A DNA stretch of 34,688 bases. Source: Cellulomonas sp. APG4 (GTDB taxonomy: Bacteria > Actinomycetota > Actinomycetes > Actinomycetales > Cellulomonadaceae). Position numbers and translations under genes: made by a program. The notes under the pieces were generated by a model. The model was not told the origin of the DNA. It did no database searches and saw only the letters and a program-made list of their open reading frames with translations. Shown here piece after piece: positions 23,203 to 30,278 of the stretch (position 1 is its first letter; every line of letters starts with the position of its first letter). The DNA lies in the NCBI RefSeq assembly GCF_009996735.1, contig NZ_JAACYI010000031.1:1-34688 (forward strand). The letters are read 5' to 3'.

Positions 23203-24027
23203 CTACATCTCCTCGTGCGTGTTCGGGTCGCCGTCGAACAGGCGGCCGTCGGGGCGGCCGAGGGCGGTGATCGCCGCGACCTCGTCGTCGGTGAGCGTGA
23301 AGCCGGCCAGGTCGAGGTTCTCGCGCTGACGCCCGGGGTTGCCGGACTTCGGGATCGGCACCGCGCCCAGCTGGAGGTGCCAGCGCAGGATCACCTGCGC
23401 GGGCGTGACCCCGTGCGCCTGCGCGGCCTCGGCGACCGGCGCGGACTCCTTGACCGGCGCCGCCTTGCCGAGCGGGCTCCACGCCTCGGTCACGATCCCG
23501 TGCTCGGCGTGGAACGCGCGCAGCTCGGTCTGCGGGAAGAACGGGTGTATCTCGACCTGGTTGACGGCCGGCATCACACCGGTCGCGTCGGCGACACGGG
23601 TCAGGAACTCGGGCGTGAAGTTGGAGACGCCCACCGACCGCACGCGCCCCTCCTCCTTGAGCCGCACCATCGCCCGGAACGTGTCGACGTACTTGTCGAC
23701 GCTCGGGTTGGGCCAGTGGATGAGGTAGAGGTCGATCACGTCGAGCCCCAGCGCAGCGGCCGAGCGATCGAACGACGCGAGCGTCTCGTCGAAGCCGTGG
23801 TCGCGGCCCGGGATCTTGGTGGTCACGACGATCTCGTCGCGCGGCACGTCCGTCTGCGCGAGCGCGCGCCCGACGGCGTCCTCGTTCTGGTAGTTCACGG
23901 CCGTGTCGATGAGCCGGTACCCGAGGTCGAGCGCGCTCAGCACCGCCTGGGTGCCCTCGTCACCGCGCAGCGGGTAGGTGCCGAAGCCGACGTCGGGCAG
24001 GGACGTTCCATCGCTCAGTGCAGGCAT
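23203..24027 (-). CDS. aldo/keto reductase
   Basis: A 274-residue NADPH-dependent (beta/alpha)8 oxidoreductase of the AKR5/2,5-diketo-gluconate reductase type. The catalytic tetrad is present: Asp41 and Tyr46 (LIDTAVNYQNEDAVG), Lys71 (VVTTKIPG) and His104 (DLYLIHWPNP). The signatures VGVSNFTPEFL and PIPKSGNPGRQRENLDLAGF, which bind the NADP phosphate, are intact. It reduces aldehydes, ketones or sugar carbonyls in the cytoplasm. TAGCGT lies 6 nt before the ATG. The adjacent HxlR gene (19 bases upstream, same strand) could control it, but each appears to have its own promoter. Confidence 0.95.
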   Translation of the reverse strand: MPALSDGTSLPDVGFGTYPLRGDEGTQAVLSALDLGYRLIDTAVNYQNEDAVGRALAQTDVPRDEIVVTTKIPGRDHGFDETLASFDRSAAALGLDVIDLYLIHWPNPSVDKYVDTFRAMVRLKEEGRVRSVGVSNFTPEFLTRVADATGVMPAVNQVEIHPFFPQTELRAFHAEHGIVTEAWSPLGKAAPVKESAPVAEAAQAHGVTPAQVILRWHLQLGAVPIPKSGNPGRQRENLDLAGFTLTDDEVAAITALGRPDGRLFDGDPNTHEEM

Positions 24028-24046
24028 GCCCCGACGCTAGCGCGCC

Positions 24047-24745
24047 TCACGTACGGGCGGCATCCGGGCTGAGCGTGGTGGCGCTCAGCAGCGTGGCGAC
24101 TGCGGCAGGGTCACCCGTCACTCGGATCGATGGCAGCTGCTCCGGCGGGACGCCGCCGATCACGCAGGCCTTCCAGTCGCGCGTACACGCGGCGACCTCC
24201 GCGTGCGCCGACGACGGCGGCTCCGGGGCTCGCTCGACGGTGGCGCCGCGCGAGGAGACGGTCGCGAGGTAGGTGACCGGGTCGCCGTCGTCGTCGTGGC
24301 GCGAGTCCGTGAGGTGGAGCAGCACCGTGCGCTCCCCCGCCAGGCCCACGACCGGCCGCGCGTGGGCGCGCATCGCGAGGACGACGGTGTCCGGGCTCAT
24401 GTCGGCCTCGAGCGGCAGGCCCGGCGACGCGACGGCCCACCGCGACAGCGCGGTGTTCACGGCCTCGAGCTCGTGGCCCCACGGGGTGAGCTCGTAGACG
24501 TCGGCCCGGCCCGGACCTGGGAGCCGGCGGCGTCGGAGCACGCCGTGGTGCTCGAGGTCGTGCAGGCGCTGCGTCAGGACGGCGGGGCCGATGCCCAGCA
24601 CGTCACGCTGGATCTCGGTGAAGCGCTTGGGGCCGAGCAGCAGCTCGCGCACCACGATCATCGTCCACCGCTCGCCCACCAGGTCGAGGGCGTGCGCGGC
24701 CGCGCACCCGTCGTTGTAGGAGCCGTAGGACCTGCGCTGCGCCAT
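24047..24745 (-). CDS. HxlR-family transcriptional regulator with C-terminal SCP2-like domain
   Basis: A 232-residue regulator. The N-terminal HxlR winged helix is clear: YNDGCAAAHALDLVGERWTM, IVVRELLLGPKRFTEIQRDV, GIGPAVLTQRLHDLEHHGVL and a wing ending ADVYELTPWG. About 110 extra C-terminal residues (TVVLAMRAHARPVVGLAGER onward, with IRVTGDPAAVATLLSATTLS) resemble the SCP2/alkyl-sulfatase C-domain often fused in actinobacterial HxlR proteins, probably a small-molecule sensor. TACGAT lies 6 nt before the ATG. Divergent from the MDMPI-type genes across a shared operator. Confidence 0.92.
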   Translation of the reverse strand: MAQRRSYGSYNDGCAAAHALDLVGERWTMIVVRELLLGPKRFTEIQRDVLGIGPAVLTQRLHDLEHHGVLRRRRLPGPGRADVYELTPWGHELEAVNTALSRWAVASPGLPLEADMSPDTVVLAMRAHARPVVGLAGERTVLLHLTDSRHDDDGDPVTYLATVSSRGATVERAPEPPSSAHAEVAACTRDWKACVIGGVPPEQLPSIRVTGDPAAVATLLSATTLSPDAART

Positions 24746-24768
24746 TGACAGATCGTACTTCGGAACCC

Positions 24769-24782
24769 GTAGTGTTCACTAC
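24769..24782. promoter_or_regulatory. operator-like palindrome between HxlR and MDMPI genes
   Basis: GTAGTG-TT-CACTAC has perfect 6-bp arms. It sits 24 bp from the HxlR start and 30 bp from the MDMPI start, inside both promoters. Flanking half-like CCGTAG boxes occur at 24768-24773 and 24788-24793. It is probably the HxlR site controlling both directions. Confidence 0.55.
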
Positions 24783-24811
24783 AGAAACCGTAGCGACCTT
24801 CGAGGAGTCCC

Positions 24812-25477
24812 GTGCGCCTGTCAGCGACCGAGGTCTGGCCCGTCGTCCACGCCGAACGACGGCGCCTGGTCGCCGACCTCTCCGGCCTCACCCCGGAGCA
24901 GTGGGCCACGCCGTCCCTGTGCCCGGGCTGGGACGTGCACGACGTCGTCGCGCACCTCGTGGACTCTGCGCGCACCGGCCGGCTCGGCTTCGTCCGCGAC
25001 ATGCTGCGGGCGCGCCTCGACTTCGACCGCGCCAACCAGCACGGGGTCGCGCGCGAGCGGCAGCCGGACCCTCGCGCCACCCTCGCGGCGCTCGCCGACG
25101 TCGCGGACCTCACACGCACGCCGCCCGCGAACCTCGCCACCAGGCTCGTCGAGGCCGTCGTCCACGGGGAGGACGTCCGGCGGCCCCTCGCCCTCGAGGG
25201 TGCGTACCCACGTGCCGCCGTCGTGCACGCCCTCGCCTACCAGCTGCGCACGCCCGTCGGGTTCGGCGGCGGACGCGAACGCGTGGAGGGCCTGCGTCTC
25301 GTGGACACCGCCACGGGCACGGCCTGGGGCGCGGGGGACGACGTCGTCGGCGACGCGCTCGACCTGCTGCTCGCGGTCTCGGGCCGCCCCGTACCGCACG
25401 GGAGCCTCGAGGGACCCGGAGCCGATCGCCTGTCCACCGCCGGCCACCAGGCCACCGACGACCGGAGAGACCCATGA
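24812..25477 (+). CDS. maleylpyruvate isomerase family (mycothiol-dependent, DinB/MDMPI fold) protein 1
   Basis: A 221-residue protein of the TIGR03083/MDMPI type: VVHAERRRLVADLSGLTPEQ, WATPSLCPGWDVHDVVAHLV and RLVEAVVHGEDVRRPL. The three metal-ligand histidines appear as His (VVAHL), Glu/His (VVHGEDVRR) and a nearby His, as in mycothiol-dependent isomerases. These enzymes use mycothiol, the actinobacterial thiol, for isomerisation or conjugation of toxic compounds; the substrate is unknown. GTG start with GAGGAG upstream. It overlaps a second, related gene by ATGA (25474-25477). Confidence 0.9.
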   Translation: MRLSATEVWPVVHAERRRLVADLSGLTPEQWATPSLCPGWDVHDVVAHLVDSARTGRLGFVRDMLRARLDFDRANQHGVARERQPDPRATLAALADVADLTRTPPANLATRLVEAVVHGEDVRRPLALEGAYPRAAVVHALAYQLRTPVGFGGGRERVEGLRLVDTATGTAWGAGDDVVGDALDLLLAVSGRPVPHGSLEGPGADRLSTAGHQATDDRRDP

Positions 25478-26130
25478 ACCGCCGCGACAAGGCCACGACC
25501 GACGCGCACCTGTGGGCCATCGCCCGCACCGAACGCGCAGCCCTCGCCGACGACCTCGCCGCGCTGACGCCCGAGCAGTGGCGGCACGCGAGCCTGTGCG
25601 GGGACTGGGACGTCGAGGACGTCGTCGCGCACCTCACCGCGGCCGCGAGCCTGAACCAGGGGCAGTGGCTCCGCAGCATGATCGGCGCACGCTTCCGGCC
25701 GGACGTGCACAACGCGCGGCGCCTCGCCGAGCACCGCGGCCGCACGCCCGAGGAGACCCTCGAGCGGTTCCGCGCCGTGATCGCGAGCACGACGGCGCCC
25801 TCGGGCCACACGCCTGCGTACCTGGGCGAGGTCGTGGTGCACGCGCAGGACATCCGCCGGCCGCTCGGCCTCACGCGCACGCCGAGCGTCGACGCCCTCA
25901 CGCCCGTCGCCGAGTTCTTCGCCCGGCGCGACTTCGCCGTCAACAGCCGTCGGCACGTCGCGGGCCTCGGGCTCCGGGCGGATGACGGCGCGTTCCGGTC
26001 GGGCAGCGGTCCGGCGGTCACGGGGTCGACGCTCGCGCTCGTCATGGCCATGGCCGGCCGGGCGGCCTACCTCGACGACCTCGCGGGTCCGGGGGTGCCG
26101 ACCCTCAGCGAGCGCCTCGCAGCCCCCTGA
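25474..26130 (+). CDS. maleylpyruvate isomerase family (MDMPI fold) protein 2
   Basis: A 218-residue paralogue of the upstream gene, with the same landmarks: AIARTERAALADDLAALTPE, QWRHASLCGDWDVEDVVAHL and LGEVVVHAQDIRRPLGLTRT. The copies are clearly divergent and not a recent duplication. The DNA is coupled to gene 1, so the two proteins may form a heteromer or act on related substrates under HxlR control. It has no membrane segment. It is followed by a palindromic repeat element and a convergent MarR gene. Confidence 0.9.
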   Translation: MNRRDKATTDAHLWAIARTERAALADDLAALTPEQWRHASLCGDWDVEDVVAHLTAAASLNQGQWLRSMIGARFRPDVHNARRLAEHRGRTPEETLERFRAVIASTTAPSGHTPAYLGEVVVHAQDIRRPLGLTRTPSVDALTPVAEFFARRDFAVNSRRHVAGLGLRADDGAFRSGSGPAVTGSTLALVMAMAGRAAYLDDLAGPGVPTLSERLAAP

Positions 26131-26137
26131 CCTCGCC

Positions 26138-26254
26138 CACCACCCACCCCGAGGTCGCCGATACACGCCGAGGTCGTCGGTCGCGGCCGGCGACCTCGAC
26201 GGGGACCGGCGACCTCGGCGGAAGTGGCGGGTGGCGGAAGGGGCGGGTGGCGGA
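26138..26254. repeat. nested palindromic repeat element between convergent genes
   Basis: Four 11-bp boxes: CGAGGTCGCCG (26150-26160), CGAGGTCGTCG (26169-26179) and the inverse CGGCGACCTCG twice (26188-26198, 26207-26217). An outer layer has CCCACCACCCACCCC on the left and two direct copies of GGCGGGTGGCGGA on the right (26226-26238, 26242-26254), roughly complementary to it. The whole can fold into a long stem. It may act as a bidirectional terminator or be a REP-like element. Confidence 0.65.
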
Positions 26255-26261
26255 CTGGCCG

Positions 26262-26759
26262 TCAGTCGCTCGCGCCGGGGATCGTCGGGAGATCGGCGCC
26301 CGGCTTGATCGCGGTGGTGACCTTCTCGGCGATGCGCCGCAGCTCGGCGACCTCGTCCGCCGTGAGCTGGTCGAAGACGAGGCGCTGGGCCTCCTCGGCG
26401 TGACCGGGCGCCGTCGCGACGACCTTCGCCCAGCCGTCGTCGGTCAGGACGGCGAGCGTCGCGCGACCGTCCTGCGGATCCGGGGTGCGGCGGAGCCAGC
26501 CGCGCTTCTCGAGGCGCGAGGCGATGCGCGACAGATGGGAGAGCGTGACGTCGGCGCGGGCGGCGATGTCACTCATGCGCGCTGAGCGGCCGGGGCTCAT
26601 CGACAGCCAGGAGAGGACCAGGTACTCGACGTGGCTCAGCCCCGCGTCGCGCTGGAGCTGGGCGTCGAGCGCGGCGGGCAGCCATACCGTCAGGCGGCTC
26701 AACGCGATCCAGGCCTGCCGCTGCTCGCGCGTGAGCCAGCGGGGCTCGCCGTCTGCCAT
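26262..26759 (-). CDS. MarR-family transcriptional regulator
   Basis: A 165-residue winged-helix dimer. It has WLTREQRQAWIALSRLTVWL, AGLSHVEYLVLSWLSMSPGR, MSDIAARADVTLSHLSRIAS (recognition helix), RLEKRGWLRRTPDPQDGRAT (wing) and a C-terminal dimer helix with DELRRIAEKV-like residues. No redox Cys is visible. ATG 26759 gives MADGEPRWLT; an upstream in-frame start at 26816 would run through the promoter. Divergent from the DoxX gene, which it most likely represses. Confidence 0.93.
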   Translation of the reverse strand: MADGEPRWLTREQRQAWIALSRLTVWLPAALDAQLQRDAGLSHVEYLVLSWLSMSPGRSARMSDIAARADVTLSHLSRIASRLEKRGWLRRTPDPQDGRATLAVLTDDGWAKVVATAPGHAEEAQRLVFDQLTADEVAELRRIAEKVTTAIKPGADLPTIPGASD

Positions 26760-26772
26760 GGCGGAACGGTAC

Positions 26773-26810
26773 TTGACACGGAAAGCGACCGCTCGCACAG
26801 TTGGTTTCCG
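26773..26810 (+). promoter_or_regulatory. MarR-DoxX intergenic promoter region
   Basis: TTGACA (26773-26778) faces the doxX gene. Inverted arms CGGAAA (26779-26784) and TTTCCG (26805-26810) flank a 20-nt core. They may be half-sites for the divergently encoded MarR protein; the -10 box is not clear. Confidence 0.4.
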
Positions 26811-26839
26811 CAGCAAGCAAATCGACGAGAGGCCTTCCG

Positions 26840-27202
26840 ATGACCACCGCCTACTGGATCGTCGCCGGGCTCACCGCGCTCGCGTTCCTCGCCGCCGGCG
26901 CCTTCAAGCTCGTCCGGCCCAAGCAGGCGCTCGCCGCGTCGGGTCTCGCGTGGGTCGAGGACTTCTCGCCCGCCTCGATCAAGCTGATCGGGCTCGCCGA
27001 GGTGGTGGGTGCCGTAGGGCTCGTGGTGCCCGCGGCCACGGGAGTCGCTCCCGTGCTGAGCCCGGTCGCCGCCGTCTGCCTGGCGCTGCTCATGGTGGGC
27101 GCGACCGTGGTGCACGTGCGGCGCAGCGAGCCGCCGATCTCCGCGGGCCCGCTGGTGCTCTCGGTCGCAGCCGCGGTGCTGGGGTTCCTCGCGATCGCCT
27201 GA
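26840..27202 (+). CDS. DoxX-family membrane protein
   Basis: A 120-residue inner-membrane protein with four hydrophobic helices (about residues 5-22, 46-66, 70-90 and 101-118). It carries the DoxX-type opening YWIVAGLTALAFLAAGAFKL with the K-L..P motif, and IKLIGLAEVVGAVGLVVP. DoxX-like proteins work in membrane redox or thiol stress complexes in mycobacteria, but most, including this type, are uncharacterised. GAGAGG lies upstream of the ATG. The MarR neighbour suggests inducible expression. Confidence 0.9.
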   Translation: MTTAYWIVAGLTALAFLAAGAFKLVRPKQALAASGLAWVEDFSPASIKLIGLAEVVGAVGLVVPAATGVAPVLSPVAAVCLALLMVGATVVHVRRSEPPISAGPLVLSVAAAVLGFLAIA

Positions 27203-27210
27203 CGCGAGTG

Positions 27211-27678
27211 CTAGGCGATCGTCGCGTCGCGGCCCGCCTGCCGCCGCCAGCGGTCCACGAGCTGCCGGTGGTTGCGCTCGAACCCGTCGTCGAACCACCC
27301 GCCCCGGGCCAGGGCCGTGACCGGCGCGCCGTCGTGCGGCGTGATCGTCACGACCTGGCCGGTGGTCCAGGTGCGCCGCTCGCCTTGGATCGATCGGACC
27401 TCGTGCCACGCGTAAGTGGACTCGCCGCGCCACCCGCGCACCGCCACGCCGTCGTCCGTCATCCGCACCCGGAGCCTCGCGAGCCACAGCCCCTGACCGC
27501 CGATCCATGCCGCGAGCACGAGGAAGCAGACGCCGATCCACATGCGCCACGAACCGGGCCAGGCAAGCAGCCAGTAGGCCGCCAGGGCCGCGTACACCGC
27601 GGTGAGGACGAGCTGCGAGGCCCAGACCCACGTCGTGGTCCGCAGCAGGGTCCCGGGCTCGTGCGTCGTCGTCACCAT
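27211..27678 (-). CDS. PH-domain-like membrane protein (155 aa)
   Basis: Two N-terminal membrane helices (about residues 18-38 and 45-65: VLTAVYAALAAYWLLAWPG and WIGVCFLVLAAWIGGQGLWL). They are followed by a ~85-residue domain with VRMTDDGVAVRGWRGESTYA, WHEVRSIQGERRTWTTGQVV and ITPHDGAPVTAL, the strand pattern of bacterial PH domains. The layout matches small actinobacterial PH-domain membrane proteins of unknown function. TAGCGT ends 7 nt before the ATG. Confidence 0.82.
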   Translation of the reverse strand: MVTTTHEPGTLLRTTTWVWASQLVLTAVYAALAAYWLLAWPGSWRMWIGVCFLVLAAWIGGQGLWLARLRVRMTDDGVAVRGWRGESTYAWHEVRSIQGERRTWTTGQVVTITPHDGAPVTALARGGWFDDGFERNHRQLVDRWRRQAGRDATIA

Positions 27679-27780
27679 CGCACTCACGCTAACAACCGCC
27701 GTCGGTCCGGCACCTCGCGCCGCACTCCCCCGAACCCCGCGGCCGACCGCGGCACCCGGCGGGCGACGTAGGCTCGACGA

Positions 27781-28224
27781 GTGGCGACCTTCTCCTCCGT
27801 GACCAAGCAGCACGTGCTCACCGCGATCGCCGAGCACGACGAGCGCGGGGCCGAGGCGTTCTGCGCGCTCTACGGCTTCACGCCGTCGTCCGACTCGACG
27901 ATCGTGCACGAGGGCCGGCGGTACGACACGCGCGCGGTGCTCGCCGTCGCGCACCGCCACGCCACCGGACGACTCGCGACGCCCGAGGAGTTTCGCAGCT
28001 CGCTGCAGGCCGCCGTCGGCGTGCTGCAGCGGCGGGGCTTCGAGGTGGTGGGCCCGGCCGCGGCACGGACCGCGCCGGCACGCGCCTCCTCCACCCGGAC
28101 GCCCCGGACGGCGTCGTCGCGACCGGCCGCGCGGCGCACGACGACGCGCGAGGACACCCCCTCGATCTGCCCCACGTGCTCGATGGCCCTCCCGGCCACG
28201 GGCGTGTGCGACATGTGCGCCTGA
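27781..28224 (+). CDS. ScoMcrA-type N-terminal head domain fused to a zinc ribbon (147 aa)
   Basis: Residues 6-90 (VTKQHVLTAIAEHDERGAEA, FCALYGFTPSSDSTIVHEGR, YDTRAVLAVAHRHATGRLAT and LQRRGFEVV) match the N-terminal head domain seen in the type IV restriction enzyme ScoMcrA and related HNH nucleases. The SRA and HNH domains of that enzyme are absent. After a Thr/Arg/Ser-rich linker (92-126), the protein ends in a minimal zinc ribbon, CPTC-X9-CDMC (C130, C133, C143, C146). It could be a DNA- or nucleoprotein-binding accessory factor. TAGGCT lies 6 nt before the GTG. The domain match is from memory. Confidence 0.75.
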   Translation: MATFSSVTKQHVLTAIAEHDERGAEAFCALYGFTPSSDSTIVHEGRRYDTRAVLAVAHRHATGRLATPEEFRSSLQAAVGVLQRRGFEVVGPAAARTAPARASSTRTPRTASSRPAARRTTTREDTPSICPTCSMALPATGVCDMCA

Positions 28225-28358
28225 CGCCCGCGACCTGAGGCTCCTGGCGCCGCCGCTCCCGCCGGAGCCCGGCCACGTCTGCGCGCCCCCGACCGTCCGG
28301 ACCGGGGAGGATCTGGTTCGATCAGCGGCACGCACCTTCCCCGCTCCCGGAGGCGACC

Positions 28359-28823
28359 GTGCACCCTGACGAGCTGCTGCTGTTCTGCGACCGCGCCCTC
28401 GACGGGATGGTCGCGATCGTCGAGCACCTGGGCGACGATCTCGCCAACGCGCGGCCCGAGCTCCCCGGGGCCAACAGCCCGTTCGCGATCCTCACGCACT
28501 GCGTGGGCGTGATCGACGCGTGGGCGGGCCACCGCGTGGCGGGCCGGCCGCTCGAGCGTGACCGTGACGCCGAGTTCCGAGCGACCGGCCGAGTGGAGGA
28601 CCTGCTCGCGAAGGTCGCCGCGGCGCGCACGCGGCTGCACGACGACGCGCACGGGGCCACGTTCGAGGAGCCGCTGCGTCACGAGACGGGGCACGCGCTC
28701 GAGCACCACATCGCGACCCAGGGTGCCGCGCTGCTGCACGTGCTCGAGGAGCTCGCGCAGCACCACGGTCAGATGGAGCTCACGCGCGACCTGCTGCGCA
28801 CGCAGGTCGGCACGGGCGCGTAG
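28359..28823 (+). CDS. DinB/DUF664-type (mycothiol/bacillithiol transferase-like) protein
   Basis: A 154-residue four-helix protein of the DinB superfamily: LLLFCDRALDGMVAIVEHLG, SPFAILTHCVGVIDAWAGHR and HVLEELAQHHGQMELTRDLL. The histidines at the end of helix 2 (THCVGV) and in the last helix (QHHGQM) are the usual metal ligands. Related proteins are thiol-dependent transferases or have unknown roles. GTG start with GGAGG 6 nt upstream. It is followed by the 20-21 bp tandem repeat. Confidence 0.88.
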   Translation: MHPDELLLFCDRALDGMVAIVEHLGDDLANARPELPGANSPFAILTHCVGVIDAWAGHRVAGRPLERDRDAEFRATGRVEDLLAKVAAARTRLHDDAHGATFEEPLRHETGHALEHHIATQGAALLHVLEELAQHHGQMELTRDLLRTQVGTGA

Positions 28824-28875
28824 CCGGCGGACCGGCGGGAGCGACGTCGGCGAGCACGGGGCGGCGCCCTCCGTG

Positions 28876-29000
28876 GTGTGGAGCGTTTCGGGGTGCGACA
28901 CGCCGGCACGAGGGACGGGAACGCTCCACACGGGGCCGGAACGCTCCGCACGGGTTCGGGAACGCTCCACACCGGGCCGGAACGCTCCACACGGGGTCGG
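28876..29000. repeat. tandem 20-21 bp repeat with one inverted leading copy
   Basis: Four head-to-tail units start near 28918, 28938, 28959 and 28979, with consensus GGAACGCTCCACACGGGGCC. The unit at 28938 has GCTCCGCAC. An inverted partial copy, GTGTGGAGCGTTTC, lies at 28876-28889 and can pair with any unit (13 of 14 bases). It fills the gap between two convergent genes. The units touch each other without unique spacers, so it is not a CRISPR array. Confidence 0.8.
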
Positions 29001-29016
29001 GGAGGCTCCGGGAGGG

Positions 29017-29913
29017 TCAGGGGCCGGTGGCGACCGGGCGGGACGGGTCGCGGATCCACTCCGACCACGAGCCGGGGAAGAGCGCGAGCTCCACGCCGGC
29101 CTCGTGCGCGGCGAGCACCAGCTGCGCCGCCGTGACCCCCGAGCCGCAGTAGGCGGTCGCGGCGCCGCCCCCTCCACCCGGGTCCCCGCCGGCCGATCCG
29201 TCGTCGGCTCCGGCCAGGGCGTCGTCAAGCACGCGGCGCAGCTCAGCCGGCTCGAGGTAGGTGCCGTCGGCCCGCTGCACGGCCGTCGTCGGGCACGACG
29301 TCGCACCGGGGATGTGCCCGGCCACCGGGTCCACCGGCTCGGTCGCGCCGCGGAACCGCTCGGGAGCACGCGCGTCCAGCAAGGCACCCGCCGCACCGGC
29401 GAGCACGGCGTCCGCATCGACCACCGGCATCTGCCCCGGCACGACGACGGCGTCCGGCGCGGGCCGGGGCGGCACGTCGCCCATGGCGAGGGTCCCACCG
29501 GCCGCGACCCACGCCGCGAGCCCGCCGTCGAGCACGCGCACGTCCGCATGCCCGGCCCAGCGCAGGCACCACCAGGCGCGCGCGGCCGCGGCCCCCGCGC
29601 CGCCGTCGTACACGACCACCGTGCGACCCGGCACCACGCCCACGCGCCGCACGAGCGCGGTGAGCCGCTCGACGCCCGGCAGCGGGTGCCGCCCGCCGTC
29701 CCCGGGCGGCTCGGCGAGCTCGGTGTCGAGGTCCACGAACACCGCGCCGGGCACGTGACCGGCGCGGTAGCCGTCACGGTCCGCCCCTGCGAGAGTCCAG
29801 CGCACGTCGAGCAGCAGCGGCCCGTCGGCGGCGGTGTCGTCTGGCGCGGGCCGCAGGTCCATCAGCGCATGCGCGTCGATCAGGGCAGGGACGCGCACGA
29901 GTTCGGTGCTCAT
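29017..29913 (-). CDS. thiosulfate/3-mercaptopyruvate sulfurtransferase (two rhodanese domains)
   Basis: A 298-residue enzyme that moves sulfane sulfur from thiosulfate or 3-mercaptopyruvate to a thiol acceptor. The inactive N-terminal rhodanese domain starts LLLDVRWTLAG, with GYRAGHVPGAVFVDLDTELA. The active C-terminal domain has LLDARAPERFRG, GHIPGATSCPTT and the loop YCGSGVTA, with catalytic Cys256. The CGSGVTA loop is of the mercaptopyruvate/thiosulfate type. A Gly-rich insertion precedes the catalytic Cys. The ATG overlaps the stop of the ABC permease frame (ATGA, 29910-29913). Confidence 0.94.
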   Translation of the reverse strand: MSTELVRVPALIDAHALMDLRPAPDDTAADGPLLLDVRWTLAGADRDGYRAGHVPGAVFVDLDTELAEPPGDGGRHPLPGVERLTALVRRVGVVPGRTVVVYDGGAGAAAARAWWCLRWAGHADVRVLDGGLAAWVAAGGTLAMGDVPPRPAPDAVVVPGQMPVVDADAVLAGAAGALLDARAPERFRGATEPVDPVAGHIPGATSCPTTAVQRADGTYLEPAELRRVLDDALAGADDGSAGGDPGGGGGAATAYCGSGVTAAQLVLAAHEAGVELALFPGSWSEWIRDPSRPVATGP

Positions 29914-30278
29914 GCGGTCACCCTGCGCTCGGCCTCGCGCGGGGTCCAGCCGAACCGCCGTGCGACCACGAGCACGCCCACCGCGCCCCACGCGAGCACC
30001 ACGGCCAGATGCTCCCACGACGGCGCACCCCACAGCGCACCCTGGTGCGCGGCCTCGGTCATCGCACGGGTCGCGTGCCGCAGCGGGAACACCCATGACG
30101 CGACCTCGAGCGGCTCGGGGAACGTCGCGCCGAGCACGAACACGTCGGACACGAACGACAACGGCAGCAGCGTGCCGAGCGTGACCCCCACGACGCTCTG
30201 CGAGCTGCGCACGAGCGACATGATCGCGAGGCCGAGCACCGCGAACGTCACCGCGCACACCACGAACGTCAGCAGCAC
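29910..30278 (-). CDS. ABC-2 permease, C-terminal piece after a frameshift
   Basis: This frame encodes the last four helices of the second permease domain: LLTFVVCAVTFAVLGLAIMS, GVTLGTLLPLSFVSDVFVLG, EPLEVASWVFPLRHATRAMT and the last helix HLAVVLAWGAVGVLVVARRF. These correspond to TTAVTNGLVVPLAFVSDIFA and following blocks in the first domain. It is the direct continuation of the upstream frame after one base is restored near 30298-30302. Its GTG is probably not a true start. Without repair it would be a separate fragment. Confidence 0.7.
   Translation of the reverse strand: MLLTFVVCAVTFAVLGLAIMSLVRSSQSVVGVTLGTLLPLSFVSDVFVLGATFPEPLEVASWVFPLRHATRAMTEAAHQGALWGAPSWEHLAVVLAWGAVGVLVVARRFGWTPREAERRVTA

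Noticed and set aside
28876-29000. CRISPR array
   Set aside because: The units are 20-21 bp and directly abut with no unique spacers, and no cas gene is in the window.
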